From Culex pipiens pallens (lineage: Eukaryota; Arthropoda; Insecta; Diptera; Culicidae), in NCBI RefSeq assembly GCF_016801865.2, contig NC_068939.1, positions 129,360,917 through 129,424,916 on the forward strand: a stretch of 64,000 bases of DNA, read 5' to 3'. Position 1 is the stretch's first letter, and each line of letters begins with the position of its first letter. The translations under genes and the position numbers were made by a program. A model generated the notes under the pieces. It was not told where the DNA came from. It made no database searches and saw only the letters and a list, made by a program, of their open reading frames with translations. This document shows positions 58,138-64,000 of the stretch, in pieces.

Positions 58138-58680
58138 TTCTTATAATTCTTGATATTTGCAAATTTCAAAAATGTCAAAGATTAATTTTCTTTTTTAAAT
58201 TATTCAGATATTTTAAATTTTTACGATTAATTTAAACATTCGAACATTATAAAATTGTTTAAAGTCTTTTAAGTTCTTAGCATCCTCAAAGCATAGCTTT
58301 GGGTTCTTCAGAAACACATGCACTTTAAATTTAAAAAAATCAAAAATATTTAAACAGGTCCAGATGGGTTTTCTCCATAAAACTTTGGAGAAAACCCATG
58401 CGTTGATGTTGATTTTTAATTTGAAATTTAAAATGTTAGAATTTTTTGTTGTCTTAAACTTTCTTTTATCTTTATTTTCTTAAAAAATTATAAGTTTTAA
58501 TTAACTGCTTTTTTAATTTTTTTTCAAAATTTTACATTGAAAGTTATTTTTTTGAATATTCCATTATTTTATGAATTTTTACAGATTTTTTGAGTATAAT
58601 ATCTGTCATGAGATTCCCTTTGTTTCAACAACAAAACTCTAGGTATGATTTGGATATGATGATTCAGCCGAATGACGTTA
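58138..58680. other. AT-rich non-coding DNA
   Basis: Contains a perfect short hairpin around 58366-58398 (GGGTTTTCTCC / GGAGAAAACCC). No gene. Confidence 0.4.
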
Positions 58681-59252
58681 TCTTTTTTCAGGTAACCAAA
58701 AATTTTCCAATCTGATCCTGCTAACAAACCAGCGTCTTTGTGTTGTCCCACGCAGTTTGTTGAACGGAAGCTGTAACGACCGCAAAAACATCTGCTCCGG
58801 AAGTGCGTAAACCGACGTTGTCCCGTACTCCGGTGGCCATCAATCCATGGGACATAAACGGTGGCGCCGCATCGGCTCGAAAAGATGGCTGGCAAATTCC
58901 GGACCCGGAAGACAACGCCAAAAACTTCCGGCCAAGATGCCGAGCGATGAGCTGAAAGACCAACTGGAAGACAACGCCAAAAACTACGTGGAGATCGCGA
59001 CACACAAGTAAAATTAATGAATGTATTTTAAATCGAGTGAAAAAGTGAAATTTACAATAAAAATACATCTAAAAATAAATAAAAATAAAACAAATATCTA
59101 TTTTTTACTGCAACATAACCTAAAAACCCGAAATGACATCACACGACAAAGGCACGACATCCTAAATAACAAAACCGTGCGACGTCGGTCGAATGTCGTA
59201 CGACAATGTCGTACAATTTCGATCATCGATCGCACGACAAATACGACATTAT

Positions 59253-59414
59253 GGGAGCGTTCTTTTATTACGTAAGGGGGGAGGGGGGGGGGGGGGGTCG
59301 GAGGCCGTGTAACGCTCAATACAAAATTTTTAAAATTTGTATGGAAATTTTGTTACGAGGGGGGGGGGGTCTAAAAGTCCGATTTTTCGCGTTACGTAAT
59401 AAAAGAACGCTCCC
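59253..59414. mobile_element. MITE with 23-bp perfect TIRs and poly-G tracts
   Basis: GGGAGCGTTCTTTTATTACG begins both ends in inverted orientation (23 bases perfect). TAT lies outside on both sides (59250-59252, 59415-59417). Inside are a G run of more than 15 near 59281 and another near 59360. It interrupts the GTCG-rich right end of the element around 46696-59527. Confidence 0.85.
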
Positions 59415-59999
59415 TATGGTGCAAAAACGTATGACATTCGCGCGAAAGTCGCACGACATTGTCGTGCGACGTCGTACGATTGCACGGACGACAAACGACG
59501 GACGTCCGACGAACTTTTCAGTCAGGGTGGCCGTCTTACCCCCAAATAAATTATTTTTTTTAACATTTTTTGTAAACAGTTCATCGCATTTTTTGAACTT
59601 TTTCGAGGGACATAATCTAGGGAAAACTTCAATTTAACATGAAAAAATATTTGAAGACAGAAAAACATATTGTTATTTAACAAAAATGCCTAAGTTGTAA
59701 TTCATGAAAATTACATCCAGTTTCAAGTTCAAAAATTATTTGTTTATTTTGAGCTATTTTTATACTATTTCAAACAATATTTCTGGCAAAGGTGACTCCA
59801 TATGCATTAATTAGCATGAGAAACAGTATTGCTGAACATTTTAGTAATATGTATTAGTATACTTATTCAAACAGTGGGGAGGCCGTCTAACCCCCAGCTC
59901 CCCTACTGAAGGCACCAAAAAAGTTTCAGCCTGATTAAAAAATACCAAAATTAAAATTAATAAAAAAAATACCGATTTCGTAGAGAACTGCTCTGCTAT

Positions 60000-60108
60000 T
60001 TTCATTAAAATTTTTAAGTTTAAAAAAAAATTTTTTTGCCTTCTGATTTTATGGACCATTTTTGAAGGGGGGCGACATAAACTTTGAAAAATATTTGCAA
60101 CGGCCTCA
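60000..60108. mobile_element. Right-end fragment of the GGCCGTTGCAAATAT MITE
   Basis: GGGGCGACATAAACTTTGAA and AAATATTTGCAACGGCC match 49330-49376. The left end is absent. Confidence 0.65.
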
Positions 60109-62572
60109 TCAATCTTATAAATATAAAAAATTTCGACGGTTTTGTTCGAACGCGAATCAGTTCAATTCGGAGCATCGGATCGAGGTGCTATTTGTTGTTT
60201 GTATAAGTCCAGGGAAGGTTCTTACGCCAAAAAGTGACAACTTAGGGCATTCTGAAACCGATTCCAGAAAATCTGCAGATTGTATGGGAAATGTTGCGTA
60301 AAATAAAATTTTCATCGCAGCAGGCAGAATAAGCAAACAAGCCAAAAACGTCAACAAACGAAAAAAGGCAGAACGAAGTTTGACGGGTAAGGCTTGTGTT
60401 AAATAAATATTAACCATGAAATCTTGATTTTGTGATGATAGAGTTTTTAACAGTGCCGAAGAAAATTTCCATATTTAATATTTTGCATGAATTCAATGTT
60501 TGTGGGCCAAAGTGAAGCTCTTCCAAAGATACTGGGTCAAAATTTACCCATTTACTATTTTTAAGACAGGGACTCAAAGTTTGTGAAAAGAAGAAAAGCC
60601 TTTATTTGATTGAAAATTCTTAAATAAACATTGCATAATCCTTATATTAAAATCATTTATATTTTTCGGCAAATTTTTTTAGTGCCCTGATTTTTTGGGG
60701 AAATTTTAAAGGAGTACAAACACTTGAAAAATCATTTGCGTTGGTCTTAAGAAAATAAAAAAAAAGAATTAAAATCACAAAAATGATCAGACCGTATCTC
60801 ACTTACATTTACAAAAGTATTGTGTACAAAAGAAATGAAGGCGCATTGGTTGTTTTGAAAGAGATATTTAAAGCTGTATATAAAATTAGATTATCAGAAC
60901 ATTGATTAATTTGAAGAAAAAAAACGCTTCATGTTAGCTCAACCCAACAAATTGATACAAATGTGCTACCAAGCCCAACACAGTCCTCCAACTTGGCAAA
61001 TCGTCCCCATCATCATTCACAGGAAGATCGGGTAATTAGCCACGACAATATCAAAAAGCACTCCCCAGCCTTGGCCATGATTTATCTAACTGCGCGGAGA
61101 TGTCAGCCGCCAAAACGATCGACTTTCCGCTCCGATGCTCCATTAGGAGGGGACCCCTCAAGCCTTTAGGGAATGACTGATTGCCATTAGACAGCCCGCG
61201 AGCGGCAAGAAAAATAGCAAAACTTCAATGAAGTCATAAATTGTAACCGTAAATTGTACTCAACGGATGGCTGGTTGTCGTCGCGTAAATGACTCCAAAT
61301 CCTGTATTAGGTTGGAGGTTTTTTTATGGGATAAGGCCACCACCGCCGGAATGTGACTAATCTTTGACAACTCTGTCAATCACATAAAACGACCAAACGG
61401 GGGGCTCGGTCGCGGTCCCATTCTGGGCCAAATCCAACAGAGATTTTCACAGTTAAGTAACGCTTAAAGTGCCATTACGCCGTGCCGGCTAATACCTTTC
61501 CCGTCGTCCGATTGAGTGCTTAAACAATTAAACGCCATTACGGCGGAGAGTTGGGCCGGTCATCGCGCTGTCGTCGAAGAACTGCCCGAAGGGCATCCAG
61601 CTAAGCCACAGATACTTTGTGTAGATCGAGCGGCGTCGACAGGCCATTTCACCAATGCGTTTGGAATTTGAAATAGTTACACTGCTCATATTATCCGCGA
61701 GGTCTGTCCCGCGGTGGGGGAATCCCGCAGAAGGTTTGAGAGATGTGCACGTGCCGCCTATAATTTGCCACATCCATCATCATTCCCAAGAGCGCGCAAC
61801 CAGGCGTAGACCTCCGACGACATGGCGTTCACAGTACTTACGGGGCAACATCTCTATGAGCAGACCCTATAGGCACGTGGAATTGAACCTTTTAGCGCCA
61901 CGGCAGGTCTGCTCAAGCTGCTGAAACCTGATAGACTCGGTACGAGATGTACTCAAAGGCTTGATTACAAATTGTTACTTTTTTGCAGGTCTAAACGATC
62001 CTAATGAAACAATTTTCCACCCTGAGTTATTACATGTTTGAAGCGACTACCGAAGCTGCTGGGCTAGTAACTAGTGTAACGAGGCAGGGCAAAGAACGTT
62101 TAATGAGTTCACGAGCATGAAGTTCGATAGGAAGGGCGGGAGTTAGGAAGGTGTAGATATCGTAAAGAGGTTCGTGGCTTGTTTATGGGGGCAAATTAGT
62201 GCTACTGTGCACTTGGTTACAACGCTGTCTTCAGATAAGATAGTTAATTGAAGACAGCGCATTTTTGTGTGTGTGTTTTTTTTTTCATTTTTTTCGATTG
62301 CCTATGGCTCGTGCATAAACCACGTGGCCTTTTGAGGGGGGGGACCTTAACGAGGGCCTCAGAGACACAGATATCTCCAAAACTCTAAAATTTGAAAAGC
62401 ATCTCACTCGTCGTACAATTTAGCTCTGAAATGGTCTAATTTTAATTACCATAAATAATGACTATCCGGGAAATAATTTCAAATATATTACAAATAAACA
62501 CAATCTTAGAATCCATGAACTATGTAGTTATGTGAAAAAACGTTTTTCTGCTCAACCTCCAACATCCCATTA
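60109..62572. other. Single-copy-looking non-coding region
   Basis: No gene is supported. 60680-60760 is a diverged repeat piece. 61010-61930 is GC-richer and non-repetitive (CGTCAA, GATAAG and TAAT cores), again suggesting regulatory DNA. A short GGGGGGGGACC run and CCACGTGGCC near 62320-62350 resemble a MITE end. Confidence 0.3.
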
Positions 62573-62810
62573 CACTGAAACCCCGATGGTTTGACACCAA
62601 CTGTTGTCAAATAAACGGGGTCACTTTTTAGTTTGACACCCCTTTTACACGGAGTTCACACACACTACCAAACGTTTGTTTTGATAGTATGCGTGAGCGC
62701 CATGTAAAAAGTGACAGTTCGTCACTTTTTAGTTTGACCTTAACCAACCAACGGGGTACAAACTAAAAAATTGTCCAACGAAAATGTGGCCAACCACCGG
62801 GGGTTGAGTG
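62573..62810. mobile_element. TA-flanked MITE, longer copy of the 58024 family
   Basis: CACTGAAACCCCGATGGTTT at the left and, inverted, CACTCAACCCCCGGTGGTTG at the right; TA at 62571-62572 and 62811-62812. It retains ACCAACTGTTGTCAAA and TCACTTTTTAGTTTGAC blocks shared with the shorter copy. Confidence 0.85.
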
Positions 62811-63031
62811 TATTTCTTCGGGTTTTCATACGTTTCAGCTACTTTTGTCGTTCACAAAAATGTATTTCTATTGTTTTTTAGTGTGCGTTAATCTTATTAA
62901 ATTCAAATAGTTACTAATTCGTTGGTTTGAATTTCTAATCTGTCGAATGTTTCAAAATTTTCACTATCCCTAATCAGGCCTATTTTTTCAAAAGGGCTTA
63001 AACGATTATTTTACAAAATTTCAACTGTAAG

Positions 63032-63341
63032 CAGGGTTGCGAATGAGTTTTTATCAGGTAGCTCGCGCTTACCGGAGCGTTTTGCTTGCTTCTGACCCAC
63101 ACTCTTGAAAAGGTAGCCAAACAACTGTTTACGTACATAAAACAGTTTAATATTACATATATTTAAGCAATTGTCTCCGCTTACCTTAAACGTAAAACGA
63201 TTAGCGATAATTCCAAAGTGAGCGCTCCGTGAGCGAAAAATGAGCGCGAGCGCGGGCAAACGTGAGCTGGCTCGCGCAGCTCTGCTCCTCACGAATGAGT
63301 GAAAAATGAGTGCCCAAGAGCGCGTGAGGATCGCAACACTG
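63032..63341. mobile_element. hAT-type MITE, 310 bp
   Basis: Terminal repeats CAGGGTTGCGA and, inverted, CAGTGTTGCGA. The flanking octamers ACTGTAAG (63024-63031) and ATTGTAAG (63342-63349) differ by one base, matching the 8-bp duplication of hAT elements. The interior is rich in GAGCGC/GCTCGC motifs. Confidence 0.85.
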
Positions 63342-63484
63342 ATTGTAAGGTTCGAAAAAATAAATAAATGAACAGATAAATTAATGAAAACATAATTATT
63401 TCAAATTAAAAAATGCACTAATAGCAATCACCGTTTCGATCATTCAATTATTGCTTTCTTGTCACAAGTCGCTTTCGTTCAGAG

Positions 63485-63580
63485 AAAAACGCGTTTTAAT
63501 GTTTGACCTCGAATATGAAATGATGAAAAAAAGAGCCAGCAATGTTAACAATAACAAACCAAAAATTGCCTTTAACTTGA
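63485..63580 (+). repeat. Dispersed repeat, fragment C
   Basis: GAGAAAAACGCGTTTTAATG, TTTGACCTCGAATA and CAATAACAAAC follow the order seen at 10296-10365. It is a third, short copy of the 8850/10355 family. Confidence 0.6.
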
Positions 63581-63654
63581 AACCGGCCAATGCAATTATT
63601 TTCTAAAGTTTATGATTATGAATATGATAATATTTTTTTTTTTGCAGAAAATCC

Positions 63655-63770
63655 GATATCAACATTTTTAAATGTTTGCATAACATTTTTGTATGGACAA
63701 CTACCAACATTGTATGAAAAATTGTATGGACGAACCAGTGATGCAAAATTATTCTTTGGTCATTAAAAAA
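63655..63770 (+). mobile_element. Fragment of the fold-back family
   Basis: TTTTTGTATGGACAACTACC, TGTATGAAAAATTGTATGGA and ACCAGTGATGCAAAATTATT parallel the right arm at 43185-43250. It stops shortly before the paralogue fragment at 63870 and probably truncated it. Confidence 0.6.
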
Positions 63771-63869
63771 TGATGAACCCTAGTTTTTGAAATTGTAGTT
63801 TATCAACGAAAAAGCTGGGCAGATGAGCGATTGGGATCCGCTCATTTTTCCTGCATTTTCAAATTTCGT

Positions 63870-63992
63870 GAATTTACAAAATTTAGGACTTGATCGTTGG
63901 CACCATTAAATCAGAATTGTACGACTGCCATCGGCGCCGACTTACAGAGAGCCATGCAGGATATCTGAAAGAGTATCGTTCGGTGTAAATAA
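63870..63992 (+). pseudogene. Truncated third paralogue of the secreted-protein family (exon 2 end)
   Basis: In frame with 63909 the sequence reads NQNCTTAIGADLQRAMQDI, then a TGA (63966-63968), then KSIVRCK and a TAA at 63990-63992. This matches the end of exon 2 in paralogue 1 (NQNCAAAIGADIQDAIQGI...). Upstream, 63873-63908 aligns without gaps with paralogue 1 (F..F.T....P) but has another TGA at 63891-63893. The AATAAA overlapping the stop codon is the same as in paralogue 1. Exon 1 is absent within the window. With two stops it is a pseudogene; its 5' part seems to have been replaced by repeats. Confidence 0.85.
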
Positions 63993-64000
63993 AACAATTT

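Larger units (their letters stand above)
46814..59011 (+). pseudogene. Decayed spliced gene inside a GTCG-flanked element
   Basis: Exon A (46814-46973) ends GATAG|GTAAGT and exon B (47053-47226) begins after TTATGTTCCAG and ends CAAG|GTAAGA. Joined in phase 1 they give 111 codons, including FDRLIDIQNSVF and two EEEDET stretches. A 3' exon candidate starts after TTTTTTCAG at 58692 and stops at 58808. A longer coding-like stretch (58762-59011) reads AVTTAKTSAPEVRKP, NPWDINGG and, after a frameshift, MPSDELKDQL and NYVEIATHK-stop, followed by AATAAA near 59058. Intron 2 would be 11.5 kb of repeats. GTCG-rich inverted-repeat sequence lies outside both ends (46700-46810, 59150-59520). I do not recognise the protein. 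It may be a former transposon gene or a captured host gene. Confidence 0.4.
44552..59903. mobile_element. 15.35 kb TA-flanked element with nested insertions
   Basis: The terminal inverted repeats begin GGGGAGATGGGGGTAAGACG (left) and GGGGAGCTGGGGGTTAGACG (right, inverse of the end at 59903), with TA at 44550-44551 and 59904-59905. The uninterrupted sister unit at 43250 has a single TA at this point, which proves the insertion site. GGGGTAAGACGGCCA-type subterminal repeats occur again at 44758 and 44779 and, inverted, near 59529. The founding element probably consisted of 44552-45180 plus 59528-59903; everything between is later cargo. No transposase belonging to these ends was found. Confidence 0.85.

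Noticed and set aside
1..64000. Integrated viral sequence
   Set aside because: No polymerase, capsid or glycoprotein-like reading frame was recognised anywhere; the only gag-like protein belongs to a non-LTR retroelement.

Overview
This is a 64 kb piece of insect nuclear DNA, almost certainly from a culicine mosquito and most likely Culex. I infer this from AT-rich non-coding DNA packed with TA-flanked MITEs and kilobase-scale palindromes, tRNA-derived SINEs, a retroposon 3' end with a GATGA tail that I associate with Culex, and short GT-AG introns in the genes. No bacterial-style operons, CRISPR arrays or rRNA genes are present. Gene density is very low.

Three host genes can be supported. 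Two are divergently transcribed paralogues with two exons each (11628-12527 minus and 14061-14929 plus). They encode secreted proteins of 279 and 268 residues with the same intron position and phase and six matching cysteines; I do not recognise the family. The broken tail of a third paralogue lies at the far right end of the window (63870-63992). The third gene is hidden in four tiny exons on the minus strand (39950 down to 32531). It encodes a 153-residue multi-pass membrane protein, and its 6.8 kb third intron is full of transposons.

The largest intact reading frame (15235-16644) belongs to a mobile element, not to the host. It is a Jockey-type ORF1 (gag-like) protein with three zinc knuckles and, unexpectedly, an N-terminal WW domain. 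The whole insertion is bounded by a poly(A) tail and a 14-bp target-site duplication and carries no ORF2. It is therefore a half-LINE, comparable to mammalian HAL1.

The rest is repeats. From left to right: a SINE inside an inverted repeat; two octanucleotide satellites; single-copy-looking non-coding DNA; the secreted-gene pair with neighbouring MITEs; the half-LINE; a 141-bp tandem repeat; palindromic elements and ORF-less retroposons with long target-site duplications; a 722-bp perfect TTTGGG array; and the membrane-protein gene. The right third (40.9-60.1 kb) is a Russian doll. An array of related fold-back elements is interrupted by a 15.35 kb TA-flanked element. That element holds further palindromes, a decayed spliced gene flanked by GTCG-rich repeats, and an 8 kb element with a 3.4 kb nearly perfect TTAAATTC satellite. 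Satellites at four places have 8-bp units that are single-base variants of one another.
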